A stretch of DNA of 64,000 nucleotides, taken from positions 3,159,501-3,223,500 of the forward strand of contig CANJKZ010000955.1 of assembly GCA_947471745.1 (NCBI GenBank), written 5' to 3'. Below are positions 11,131 through 21,104 of the stretch, piece after piece. Each line of letters opens with the position of its first letter. The first letter of the stretch is position 1. This DNA is from Closterium sp. Naga37s-1. Taxonomy: Eukaryota > Streptophyta > Zygnematophyceae > Desmidiales > Closteriaceae. The translations under genes were made by a program, and so were the position numbers. The notes below the pieces were generated by a model. That model worked only from the letters and a program-made list of their open reading frames with translations. It did no database searches and was not told the DNA's origin.

Positions 11131-11567
11131 AAGTTGCCCTAAGGCCTCAGGATGCCCCAAAACCTAGCACGGGCCCTGGTTACGGGCAACAGGCATTGAT
11201 GCCTCGTACACTAGATATTCAACTATCTCCACATTATCACTGGACAGCAGCAGCATACATGGTTCTCATGTGAAGTATCACAGCCACTCCTAGCAGCAGA
11301 TTTTAACTTCCAGGGCAGAAAGTTTCTCAACCTAGGCGCTCCTGATTTATATCCACATTGTTATATGTACGGTGGTTAATGTACCACAAATACCGGTAGA
11401 ACAAATTGCCACTGGAAACAGATGGGAGACACCTCGGTCCCCAGGTCAAGTGCTGTGCTTCCTCTTTGATGGCTTGAGATAGATTCGTGGATCCACAGTT
11501 GAGCTTGCATGATAACGTCCACATAACAGCTATTAGGCACGAGCTTTCACGGGTTGATGGAAACGAT
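11131..11567. other. Intergenic region 3' of the MPP alpha gene
   Basis: No gene is recognised between the copia E LTR and the stop codon of the MPP alpha gene. The 3' UTR and polyadenylation site of the minus-strand gene should lie here, but I cannot place them. Confidence 0.5.
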
Positions 11568-14500
11568 TCAACTGAAACGAGCCGCAACTTGGTCGAAGCG
11601 AGGAACATGAACAACTGCAGGATGAAGGCGGGAGGGAATAGATTATAGATTGAATTCCGGGCACCAATGGCGCAATAGCAGACGGGGAGAGTGGAGGTTG
11701 CGGGTGGGCGGAGGGGGATCGGGGAAGAAAGATAGAAAATGTTGGCCGAGTTTTTACAGGAGTTGTGGAAATTGAAAAAACAAGGCCATGCATACAAGCA
11801 TGAGTGGAGAGAAAGCACATGAATGCCCCATCATGGATGGAGAACTCCAAATGCACCATTGCATGCAGTCGCATTGCGCGTCTCACCACCATCATAGTAT
11901 GGCATGGAGAGAGCAAGCACTCCTCACCATCATCGGATGGCATGATGGGACAACTCACCATCACCGTAGGATGGCATGATGGGACAAGATGGCATGATGG
12001 GACAACTCACCATCACCGTAGGATGCCATGGAGAGCGGCGTGGAGATGATTTTCCGAGCCACGTTGGCGATGTCGGCCGCTGTCACCTCCCTCAGCTTTG
12101 CAATGAAGTCGTGCGGTGGCTTCCTGCGGTGGCATTAATATGAGAGGCTTGGAGTTAGCCAAAGCTCGCAACCTCAACAAAGTGAGACGACTTTTGAGGC
12201 ACCTCAGAAGAAGCTTCATGCCAGCCAAGGCTCAAAGCTCGAGTGCTATCAAGCAGCTAAGCGTCATCACAAATTCGGGGTGAGATGGAAGGATGAGAGA
12301 GCGCTTCGCCACGGATGGCAGAATGCATGAAAGAAGTACCAAATTGGAGAAGTGGCCCTTGACTCCAAAATACATGAAAGGAACCACTTGTCCGTTCGAC
12401 CTTGCCTTTCTAGCAGATGGACGGGCAAGAAGCGTGAAGGATGGCATGACAGCGGAGGACCAGTGCCTACTCGGTTGCGATGGCGTACCTGTGGCCATAG
12501 GTGAGGATCTGACGGCCGATATCCTCCGCCACCACCACCTGATGTGAAGCCGTGGGGTGATAAAAAAGGGAGGGGCAGACGGAAGGAGGGAAAGATGGCA
12601 AGCAATCACATGGCTTGGGACTGCATGGCATGGAATGGCCCGAATGGGATCAGATGAGATGGGAAATTGGACTTGATGAATTGAGATGGGAGAGGAGGCA
12701 TGCCCCGATATGAGACATGGCAGCGAGGGGCGCTATGGGCATGAGCAGCACTGACAAGGCACGACCTCCCTTGCAACGACCTCCCTTGCAACGACCTCCC
12801 TTGCAACCCACAGCTTACACACCACCAACACCTCTCTCTTTCCCATCTGACCCAAGGCCTGCCCCCCTGGGTGTGCATCTCACCCGCGACTCGGGGTTCA
12901 TCTCACCCGCGACTCGAGGTTCATCTCACCCGCGACTCAAGGTGCATCTCACCCGCGACTCGAGGTTCATCTCGATGGATGAGATGCACGCGTTCTTGGC
13001 GCGCTGCAGCTCCTCCGCCGATACTGCGAGGGCACGTGGGGGTAGGGGCGAGGAGAGGTGTAAGTTGAAAAAGAAAGAACAGATGCTACTCTTGGCCGGC
13101 TCCAACCCCCCTTCTGATGCTGTGTTGTGGGACAGGCAATGCGGTGGGGAAAACGGGTAAGGAGAGACGCGCGTTAAAAGGGAGCTGGAGAGGGTGAGGG
13201 GGGAGGGCAGGAAAGTGGGATGAAAGGGGCAGGTTGGAATTGAAAAAGGAAGACTACTGTTGGCAGGAAGGCGCAAGAGCAGCACGGGGCAGCGTAGATA
13301 CACTTAAAGAGGAGCGAGTGGCAGCGTTGCTGCACTCTAGCGCCATCGCTTCTCGTTCCCCCCCCCACACCTTGCATTGCTCCTGTCTCACCTCCCTCGC
13401 TTGATACCCTGCTTGCCTCTCACCTCGCTCACAACTCAACTTTCTCACACCTCAACTTTCTCACACCTCAACTTTCTCACACCTCAACTTTCTCCCACCT
13501 CAACTTTCTCACACCTCAACTTTCTCCCACCTCAACTTTCTCACACCTCAACTTTCTCCGCGTCATCAACACGACAAGCTTTGAACAGCTCTTCATTCAC
13601 CACCCTCACACCTCATCTCCCCCATCCCACCCCCCCACACATGCATCCCCGCCCCACCCCGCCCGGCCCCGCCCCGCCCCAGCCCTCCTCTCCCTCCCAT
13701 GGCATGGCACCTCCATTGGGCTCGGCGACGGCAAGCAGCTCGCGAGTCATGATGTCCACCAGCTCCGCTGCATGCCCCGACGCCTGGTGTGCGCACGCAC
13801 AGGGGGGAGAAGAGCGGAAAGGGGGAGACAGGGGCCGCTGTTGTTAGGCACTGCACACAGGGGATTGACGTCAGCGACCTCAGCGACCTCAGCCGCATGG
13901 GCTGACGCCTAATGTACACATGGGAAGGAGGGAGGAAGGGGAGGACGGGTGAGAAAGGGGAAGAAGGAGCCTGTTTTTGAGATGCCTCAAAAAAGGAACT
14001 CGCCAGCAATAACGCCTACCAGGCCAGCTGCATGGCCTGATGCCCCATGGACGCGTGGGCTGGCAGGAGGAGTGGGGAGGAGGGGGGAAAAGGGGGAAGG
14101 AGGGGGAAGGATTCGGAAGGATTTGGGGGGGGAGGGGGAAAGGAAGGGGGGAGGATGCAGGAAAAGAGTCTGTTTGGAAGAACTTAAATAAGGAACTCAA
14201 GAGCCATGGTGTCACTTCACTTCATGCTGGGTACCTTCAATTCTCGTAGCACTCACAGCTGTAAAAGAGCAGCCGTCCCCTCACAGCACTCACAGCGGTG
14301 GCGTGGATGCCTCAACCCAAAACCCTAAACTCACAGCGGAGGCGTGGATTAGGGATGAGCAAGAGGCGAACACGAACGTGTTCGCATATGCCCCTGCACG
14401 AACGTGTTCGCATATGCCCCTGCACGAACGTGTTCGCATATGCCCCTGCACGAACGTGTTCGCATATGCCCCTGCACGAACGTGTTCGCATATGCCCCTG

Positions 14501-17500
14501 CACGAACGTGTTCGCATATGCCCCTGCACGAACACCGCTGCTCGGTTCGCCGAACGACTTCCCCAAAATAGGGTGTTCGCCGTTCGCCTGTGAAGGCGAA
14601 CACCTTGTTGACGCAGGCGAACACGAACGTGTTCGTGGCAAACACGTTCGTGTTCGCCCCGGGACTACATTCACTAAAGTCACACATTTGTGGATTGTGC
14701 ATTGTTGACATTTGTTAGGTGGCTGTAAGGTCCAAATAGAGTAAAATTCAAATCGTTGCACATTCCCTCCCCCCACCCCCCAAGCCAGTCCCGCCCTGCT
14801 TCATCCATGCTAGTGCCAGCGTGTGACGGCGAAATGCTAGATCTGCACTTAAGCAACGGCGAAATGCTCGATCTGCACTTAAGCAACGGCGAAATACTCG
14901 ATCTGCACTTAAGCAACGGCGAAATGCTCGATCTGCACTTAAGCAACGACGAAATGTTCGATCTGCACTTAAGCGACGGCGAAATGCTCGATCTGCACTT
15001 AAGCAACGGCGAAATGCTAGACTGCACTTAAGCAGCGGCGAAATGCTCGATCTGCACTTCACTGACGGCGTAGTGCTAGACCTGCACTTAAGTAACGGCG
15101 AAATGCCAAATCTGAGCCCAAACACCAAGGCCCGCGACCTAAAAATTGGTCGTGGGCCTATTCGTCGACGAACACATTGGTGTTTGTCGAAGGCCCGTGT
15201 CGAACACGAACACGTTCGTGTTCGACGCGCCTCGGCCAGCTGAGCCGGGCGAACGGCGAACATGTTCGGGCGAACACCGAACACGTTCGAGGCGAACCGA
15301 ACAGGAGTTCGTTATATTGCTCATCTCTAGCGTGGATGCCTCAACCCTAAACCCTGAACTCACAGCGGTGGGGTGGATGCCTCAACCCCAAACCCTGAAC
15401 TCACAGCGGTGGCGTGGATGCCTCAACCCTAAACCCTAAACTCACAGCGGTGGCGTGGATGCATCAACCCGAAACCCTAAACTCACAGCGGTGGCATGGA
15501 TGCCTCAACCCGAAACCCTAAACTCACAGCGGTGGCATGGATGCCTCAACCCTAAACCCTAAACTCACAGCGGTGGCGTGGATGCCTCAACCCTAAACCT
15601 TAAACTCACAGCGGTGGCGTGGATGCCGATGAGCCCGGTGTCGTTGTAGATGGAGTTGAAGGCGCTGCATGACGTCACCATGCCGTACTGGTTCAGCACT
15701 CGCGTGTCTGCCCATGGAGGGGAGTGGGGAGTGGGCAGGGGGGAGTGGGCAGGGGGCAGTGGGGAGGGGGCAGAGGGCAGAGGGCAGGGGGCAGGGGGGC
15801 GGGGGGAGGCGGGAGAGGGCAGGGGGCAGGGGGGCGGGGGGAGAGGGCAAGGGGCAGGGGGCAGGAGGGGGGGAGAGTGAGGGTTGGCGGATGAGCGGAT
15901 GGCCAAAGGCGCATGAAGCGTGACGTCACCATGCTCAAGTGGTACAGCACATGGGTGCGTAGGAGGGGAGACGGAAGGGGAAGAGATAAGGAGTTGGCAT
16001 GTGGGGAGAACGAATTCCCAAAACGGCAAGAAGCATTACAGGGCGTGAAAGCAAGACTCACAGAGGCGCGAGTACATGCCCTTGCCCGGGCCGCCGGCAG
16101 AGAAGGAGCCGCCACCCCCCAGGAGGGTCTGCAGCAGCACCACTGCCAGCGCGTCCTTCTCGTTGCGCCACCCCCCCGCGAACTCAAATCCCAACGCCAC
16201 GTGCGTCTCCTGCTAGCACAGGGCGAGGGGCAGACGAGGGAGCGGCGGGCAGTGAGGGGGAGAGGAGCAGAGAGGCAAGGTGGAGCGCAGTGGAGTGAAA
16301 CACGGGCAGTGTAGTGTAGTGGCAGACAGCCCACAGCAACAGAGCTACTCAGCGAGACACTGCCTCCTTGTGAGAAAAGCCTGCTACAACATGTTCCCTT
16401 GTAACCCCAATCCCTCGTAACCCCAATCCCTCGTAACCCTAATCGCGGAGCACTCACAGGAGAGTCGGCCGCCATGCGCCAGTCGCCGCCCACATACTGC
16501 GACTCGGGCGCGGCGGGTGGAGTGACAGCGGGCATGTCGGCAAAGAGCGGCTCCACCACGTCCACCAGCTCCTCGTGCTGCACGCCCGCCGCCGCCACCA
16601 CCATGCGCGGCGCCGTGTAGTTGGCGGCCACGAACTCGTACAGCGCCTGCCCGTTCACCCGCGCCAGAGACGACTCGTGCGCCAGCAGCGGCTGCCCGAG
16701 CGCCCCCGCGTAGCCGGCGGAGTGCAGCGCCTCCATCATGAGGCCCTGCGGGTTGGTCGCCTGCAGCTGCGCCAGCTCGCTGCGCACCTTGTCCACCTGG
16801 GGAGAGGTCGGGGAAGGAGGGATGGGGAATGGGGAAGGGGGAGTGGGCGCTCCATGCAACGCAACAGAGGTGATGCCCCACATGCACCCCACCCCTGACA
16901 GCACCCGGTGCGTGACCTCCCAGTTGTGCGTGACCTCCCAGTTGTGCGTGACCTCCCAGTTGTGCGTGACCTCCCAGTTGTGCGTGACCTCCCAGTTGTG
17001 CGTGACCTCCCAGTTGTGCGTGACCTCCCAGTTGTGCAAGAGCGGATCCTGACAGGGTGACGGCAGCAGCGGCAGCACCCGCCCCCATTGTCTGCGTCCG
17101 CTGAATTGGGCAAGTGCACGGCCTTCCAAACCCGAGTCCCAACGCCACCCGTGGTGAGCTGACCTGCTCCTTGACCTCCCAGTCGTGGAAGAGCGAGTTG
17201 CGCACGGTGTCAGCCAGCAGCTCCACCATCTCCGGCACGTACGTGCGGATGGCATCCGCTGTGAGCGCCATCTGCTCCCGTGACGCTGACGACTGCACGT
17301 TCGCCCCCATCGCCTCTATCTGAGGCCGGTGAGCGACGCGCGAGGGGGCAATGGGGAGAGGAGGTGGGGGGAGAGCGGAAGGGAGGAAGGGAAGGATGGA
17401 GAGGTTGATCGTGTTGGAAGGTTAGAAAGGTGTCTGCTGCCTTTCTCCCCGTGCAGTATGCTCGTGAGGCGCTGAGGGCACCACAGCGGCTCCCATGACC

Positions 17501-18619
17501 TGCACGTACACATGCCTCTGATAAGCTATGAACCACCCCCCGAATAAGCACACCCCCCCGATCTGATAAGCGCATCTCCCTGACATAACAAGCACGCCTG
17601 GTTGATGGGAAGTGCGCACCTCACGGATGAGGCGGAAGTGCGTGCGGTTGGCGGTGCTCTTGAACGCCATGCGCTCCAGCAGGTGCGACGCGCCGCTGCT
17701 CTCCGCGCTCTCGTGCACGCTGCCCGCGTCGATGTACAGCCCCACCGTCGCCGTGGGGCCCTGCCACGCCCACGCCCACAGCCACAGCCACGGACCAGGG
17801 GGGAGGGGAGAGCGGGAGAGAGAGGGTAGTGAGACGTGCTCCGCAGCTCCGCTTCCCCACACCCTCTTCTGCACGCTGCCCGCCCCCCGGCCGATGTACA
17901 GTCCCACTGTCGTGGGGGGGCACTGGAAGTTCCCAAGAAATCATTCAATGATTTTGAAAGCGTGTTCAGCTACCTCATTAAAGTCTTTGCGCTGTTACTC
18001 ACAGGAAGGTTCTCCGAAGCAATCCGGAGCCCATTTGGCAGGGTCGACACAACCGTCTCAGTGGCTTTAAACTCCGTCAAGGGCGGGGGAAGAGTAACTC
18101 CAGGGAGCGGCTCGAACATCGGCGGCCCGGGAGGCGGCGCGGACGCGAAGAGCATTGAGAGCAGTCCGCCCCTCTTGGCGGGTTTCGCGGCGTGAGCGAC
18201 GGCGGTGGAGGCGGCGGCGGGAGAGGAAGCGGAGGTGGTGAAGGGCGACGCGGGAGATGCGGCGGGGGCGAGCAGGCGGACGGCTGCGATGGATCCGAGG
18301 GCCTGGGGGTAGGAGGGAGAGGGGGGAGGGGGCGGAGCGTGTAGGGGGAGGAATGGATCAAGCCTTCTTATTATAGATTCACAGAAAACAGAACATATTT
18401 AAGAAGACACGAAGGCATACCGAAAAAGACATTCACACGACAGACGGTAGCGTGCGATCCACCAGCAGCGTACGCCTGTGACCGTAGGGTGGACTCGACA
18501 GGCACCTCAGTTCTACTAGCACGATACGCCAATACGCGACGACGCTGACACGACTCAGCCGACGCGGCACGAACCTTATGGAGGCCCCGGGACGAGGTGC
18601 GGGAAGCTGCGGAAAGCAT
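11568..18619 (-). CDS. MPPalpha: Mitochondrial-processing peptidase subunit alpha, 11 exons
   Basis: Non-catalytic partner of the peptidase that removes presequences from imported mitochondrial proteins; in plants it is part of complex III. My exons on the minus strand are 18619-18437, 18302-18003, 17760-17620, 17319-17164, 16796-16458, 16209-16062, 15707-15610, 13783-13711, 13023-12953, 12538-12489 with 12123-12011, and 11614-11568. All have GT-AG borders and matching phases and give about 572 aa. The start ([17 protein letters not shown]) looks like a mitochondrial presequence; an upstream in-frame ATG is possible. Diagnostic features are [12 protein letters not shown] in place of the beta-subunit HxxEH zinc site, the glycine-rich substrate loop [48 protein letters not shown] and the end [21 protein letters not shown] hAT-like element lies in one intron, and many exon edges have decayed copies beside them. 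Confidence 0.9.
11926..12002 (-). repeat. Decayed copies of the penultimate MPP alpha exon edge
   Basis: The exon's 3' end plus donor (plus strand CAACTCACCATCACCGTAGG at 12003-12022) recurs at 11951-11970, and a degenerate form lies at about 11926-11940. Each is followed by ATGGCATGATGGGACA-type sequence. The copies lie inside the last intron, in the same orientation as the exon. Confidence 0.75.
12770..12811. repeat. 15-bp tandem repeat in an MPP alpha intron
   Basis: Three tandem copies of a 15-bp unit (CGACCTCCCTTGCAA). No relation to a neighbouring exon is evident. Confidence 0.7.
12875..12975 (-). repeat. 23-bp array of MPP alpha exon edge plus splice donor
   Basis: On the minus strand the exon ends ATGAACCTCGAGTCGCGG followed by the donor GTGAG. 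This unit is repeated about four more times, with point differences, into the downstream intron; on the plus strand each copy reads CTCACCCGCGACTC. The copy at the exon (12953 upwards) continues the coding frame. The others lie in the intron and offer near-identical donor sites. Confidence 0.85.
13432..13558. repeat. 16-bp tandem array in an MPP alpha intron
   Basis: About eight copies of CTCAACTTTCTCACAC (with CCCAC variants). On the minus strand each copy contains a GAGGTGTGAG motif that resembles a splice donor, but I cannot tie it to a specific exon edge. Confidence 0.75.
13866..14046 (-). repeat. Two decayed copies of the MPP alpha exon at 13711-13783
   Basis: Plus-strand segments 14000-14044 (CCAGCTGCATGGCCTGATGCC) and 13870-13911 (CAGCCGCATGGGCTGACGCC) resemble the first part of the real exon (CAGCTCCGCTGCATGCCCCG and onward). 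Both lie in the intron upstream of that exon in gene orientation. Frameshifts and stops show that they are not coding. Confidence 0.65.
14281..14349 (-). repeat. Left remnant of the telomere-like exon-edge array
   Basis: Two units of the array described at 15330-15609 lie here. Each has CACAGCGG(T/A)GGCGTGGAT, and the first continues into CCTCAACCCAAAACCCTAAA. They are separated from the main array by the hAT-like insertion. The last unit is cut at GCGTGGAT, the target duplication. Confidence 0.85.
14378..14534. repeat. 26-bp palindrome-bearing tandem array inside the hAT-like element
   Basis: About six near-identical units of 26 bp. Each carries CACGAACGTGTTCG, whose core CGAACGTGTTCG is an imperfect palindrome, followed by CATATGCCCCTG. 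No unique spacers lie between units. Confidence 0.9.
14826..15110. repeat. 30-bp tandem array inside the hAT-like element
   Basis: About nine copies of a 30-bp unit with GGCGAAATGCTCGATCTGCA and CTTAAGCAAC segments, with divergent units towards 15060-15110. It lies between the palindromic array and the right terminus. Confidence 0.9.
15330..15609 (-). repeat. Telomere-like array built from an MPP alpha exon edge and its donor
   Basis: About six to seven units of roughly 42 bp. Read on the minus strand, each unit is the exon end GGCATCCACGCCACCGCT, the donor GTGAGTTTAGGG and TTTAGGGTTGA. The true exon edge is the right-most copy (15610). The TTTAGGG motif is the plant telomere repeat, but only one or two copies occur per unit, so the array looks like an exon-intron boundary duplication and not an internal telomere. 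Confidence 0.9.
15909..15960 (-). repeat. Decayed copy of the MPP alpha exon at 15610-15707
   Basis: Plus-strand sequence GCATGAAGCGTGACGTCACC and onward through GTGGTACAGCAC resembles the start of the exon (GCATGACGTCACCATGCCG through TGGTTCAGCAC). It lies in the upstream intron. Confidence 0.7.
16912..17085 (-). repeat. 18-bp array and copy of the MPP alpha HDWEV exon edge
   Basis: About seven copies of GTGCGTGACCTCCCAGTT (plus strand) lie downstream of the exon at 17164-17319. On the minus strand they read CACAACTGGGAGGTCACG, a variant of the real exon edge TTCCACGACTGGGAGGTCAA. The right end (17040-17085) continues into a longer decayed copy of the same exon. Confidence 0.85.
17866..17926 (-). 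repeat. Decayed copy of the MPP alpha exon at 17620-17760
   Basis: The plus-strand stretch with GCACGCTGCCCGC, GATGTACAG and CCCACTGTCGTGGGG mirrors the exon start (GCACGCTGCCCGCGTCGATG, CCCCACCGTCGCCGTGGGG). It lies in the upstream intron and carries frame-breaking changes. Confidence 0.75.
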
Positions 18620-19889
18620 GGCTGCAGATGGAATGCGTCCGTGGGCGCTTAGGCGAGCGAATGGAGAGACGACGGTTGTGGAGACAAGTTTGAGCTCCGT
18701 GCAGCAATGGCAGTTTCGCTGTTCGTGCTTTTCGATCATGAGTATTCCAGTTCCAAGGACACGGTACATTTTTGGCCAACACATTGAGGCACCAGGTTAC
18801 CACACAAAACTGTCCCACAGCGGCCATCACCAGGGGACACTACCAATCAGTGTGTCTGTTTCAGGCACTCGTTCGTCAAGTTGGGGAGCACGAAATCGTA
18901 CCAGCAGCGACACATATACCTACGTTAGCGAGGCGTAGCTTGTTCGCATGGTTGGAAGTGCAAGCTTTTGCGAAGACAATTCTGGAGCAGCCAGGTTTCT
19001 GACGAGAATGATCAGCTGGTAACTATACAAAACCAGTTAGATGTGATTCTCTATTGATCAGTTCAGATTGACAGCTCGGTCGAGCTGGCGATCGTTCGGC
19101 AGGCTCGCTCCTGCGGATTGGTGCACGCCAGCTGTAGAAGTCTTGAAATATGCCACCTCCTAAGCGTTTCGCATGGGGGGGGCAAGGGAAGAGGGTTCAG
19201 GGCAATATTGCGCAATGATGGCGCAAGCGAGTGCGGAAAACGCGCAAAGCACGCCGCTAGTGAGCAAGGAACACCGCCAAGGATCTAGATTGAGAAAATA
19301 TGCGAATACACTTCACTAAAAAATGAAGTAGATGATATGAAAATATAAATTGAGAATGTGCAAGGAAAAAATCCAAATTCCTTAATGAACACCTGCCTAC
19401 CACGCATAACACTCAACCGTTCTTCGACCACACTACTCAGAGGAAAACTTCACACATATTTAGGTAAAATCTTTATCAGCAGCGGAGAACACTAGAGCTT
19501 AATCAACACTGCAACCGTGAGAAAACTACAACGGCCCTTAGACCGACGCTTACCCAAGATAGATGCAATTTTGGTCGACGGCATGCCACTGGCTATACGG
19601 GAATGAGTACACTTAGTTTCAGTTTGTTGCGGAAAACAACACAAGATGGCTCCGAAACATCACACGTATCCAAGAAATAACACCAATGACACTTGATGGG
19701 CCGATATTATACTGATATGCAATTGGCTGCAACGACACAACCCGCGAATGGTTTGGATGACTGGTGACTGCACGGTGTGAGTCAACAGTAACAACATCAG
19801 CCTACCTTGCGAGGATTTCCCTGAGCATTCTTGTTAGCGCCATCACGATGAGACACACCGCTGCGGCTGGAGCTAACGAGTACATTGAG
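18620..19889. other. Upstream region of MPP alpha, no gene recognised
   Basis: The promoter and 5' UTR of the minus-strand MPP alpha gene should lie in the first few hundred bases. The remainder is AT-richer than the window average, and I find no coding similarity, tRNA or clear transposon ends. Confidence 0.5.
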
Positions 19890-20007
19890 TGTTAGAAACT
19901 AGAACGAGAATGGAGGAACAATGAAAGAGTTGAGTACAAGTACTAACCCTAATTAGGTTGTACCCCACTATAGCCTACACAAATGTAAGCAATATAACAT
20001 TTTGACA
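19890..20007 (-). repeat. Solo short LTR, inverted against copia D
   Basis: On the plus strand it runs from TGTTAGAAACTAG to CATTTTGACA, matching the family LTR core (GTACAAGTACTAACCCTAAT) in minus orientation. It is separated by a single base from the start of the 5' LTR of copia D. No internal element sequence is attached on its left, so it looks like a solo LTR or a truncated end. Confidence 0.75.
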
Positions 20008-20008
20008 C

Positions 20009-20134
20009 TGTCAAACATTAATCACATAGCCTGTTTAGGCTGTAGTGGGGTAGACACTATGGCGTACAGTTTGTTAGGGTTTCCTATTTGTACCCAACTC
20101 ATTTCCTAGTCATTCATTCCTCAATTATTTCACA
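20009..20134 (+). repeat. 5' LTR (126 bp) of copia D with primer site
   Basis: It starts TGTCAAACATTAATC and ends AATTATTTCACA. TGGTATAGAGC follows at once, which resembles the initiator-Met-tRNA primer site TGGTATCAGAGC with one base missing. It lies head to head with the solo LTR on its left. Confidence 0.8.
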
Positions 20135-20199
20135 TGGTATAGAGCTAGTTCGATTTTTTTTTTTCCTAAGGGCCCACCACTAAAATTAAACTTTTTTTT

Positions 20200-20950
20200 T
20201 TCCTACCTGCCCGACGCGCGCGTCGCGCCTGCCCTTTGAGGCCCCTTCGCGGCCCGTAGTGGCCCCCCTTTCACGGCCCGTAGAGGCCCCTTTGCGGCCC
20301 GTAGCGGCCCCCTAACGGCCCGTAGCGGCCCCCTAACGGCCCGTAGCGGCCCCCCTAACGGCCCGTAGCTGCCCCCTAACGGCCCGTCGCGGCCCGGCCC
20401 GGCGCCCCGTCGCCCCGTCGCCTGGTGCCCCGTCGTCCCGGCCCGGCCCTCCACGGCCCCCGTCGCGACCCCCTGTCGCGGCCCCCCGTCGCGGGCCCCT
20501 CGTCGCGGACCTGCCCCATCGCCCGGCGCCGCCCCTGTCCCGGACCTGTCGCGGCCCTGCCCCGAACCTGTCGCGGCCCTGTCGCGGCCCTGCTGCGACC
20601 CAGCCCCGGCCCTCCTCCGGCCCTGTCGCGGCCCTGTTCCGGCCCTGCCCCGGCCCTCCCCCGGCCCTGTAGCAGCCCTGCCCCGACCTGTCGCGGCCCT
20701 GCGCCGGCCCTGTTGCGGCCCTGTCGCAGCTCTGCCCCGGCCCTGCCCCGGCCGTGCTGCAGCCCTGCCCCGACCCTCGCCCCGGCCCTGTCCCGGCCCT
20801 GCCCCGACTCTGCCCCGGCCCTGCTCCTGCACTGCCGCGGCCCGGCCCCGGCCCTGCCCCGGACCTGTCGCGGCCCGGCCCCGGCCCTGCCCCGGACCTG
20901 TCGCAACCCTGCCCCGACCCTCCCCCGGCCCTGCCCCGGCCTAGCCCCTG
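20200..20950 (+). repeat. GC-rich minisatellite leader of copia D
   Basis: The left part has TAGCGGCCCCCTAACGGCCCG units. The right part has irregular units of CGGCCCTGCCCCGGCCCTGTCG type. The position matches the leaders of B, H and I, but the sequence does not. Both strands are open over long distances only because of composition. Confidence 0.8.
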
Positions 20951-21104
20951 GTAAGAGCATCGCCGGGCCGAGTCGCGCTGCTGAGCCGCACCGCTCTGCC
21001 GAGCTACCCTGCCGAGCCGCCCTGCCGAGCCGCGCTGCCCAGTCTAGCCGCGTCGCTTAGCCGAGTTGCACTGCTGCTGCTGCTAGCCTGCCGCTGCTCC
21101 TGTC

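Larger units (their letters stand above)
14350..15329. mobile_element. Non-autonomous hAT-like transposon in an MPP alpha intron
   Basis: The ends are TAGGGATGAGCAA (14350) and TTGCTCATCTCTA (15317-15329), near-perfect inverted repeats of the hAT type. The 8-bp sequence GCGTGGAT flanks both sides (14342-14349 and 15330-15337), as expected for hAT target duplication. No transposase frame is present in the 980 bp. The interior holds a 26-bp array at 14378-14534 with the palindromic CGAACGTGTTCG and a 30-bp array at 14826-15110. Palindromic AACACGTTCG motifs lie near both ends. Because GCGTGGAT also occurs in every unit of the array that it interrupts, the duplication is convincing but not independent proof. 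Confidence 0.85.

Noticed and set aside
14378-14534. CRISPR-like array of palindromic repeats
   Set aside because: Units are contiguous, with no unique spacers, and the array lies inside a hAT-like transposon in a eukaryotic intron.
15330-15609. Internal telomere (CCCTAAA) tract
   Set aside because: Only one or two CCCTAAA motifs occur per 42-bp unit. The unit is explained by duplication of an exon edge plus its donor.
18620-19889. tRNA or small RNA genes in the non-coding spacers
   Set aside because: I looked for A-box/B-box-like and cloverleaf patterns by eye and saw none that were convincing. A covariance-model search would be needed to exclude them.
20203-21060. Long open frames on both strands in the copia D leader
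   Set aside because: They are pure minisatellite translation, located between primer site and gag.
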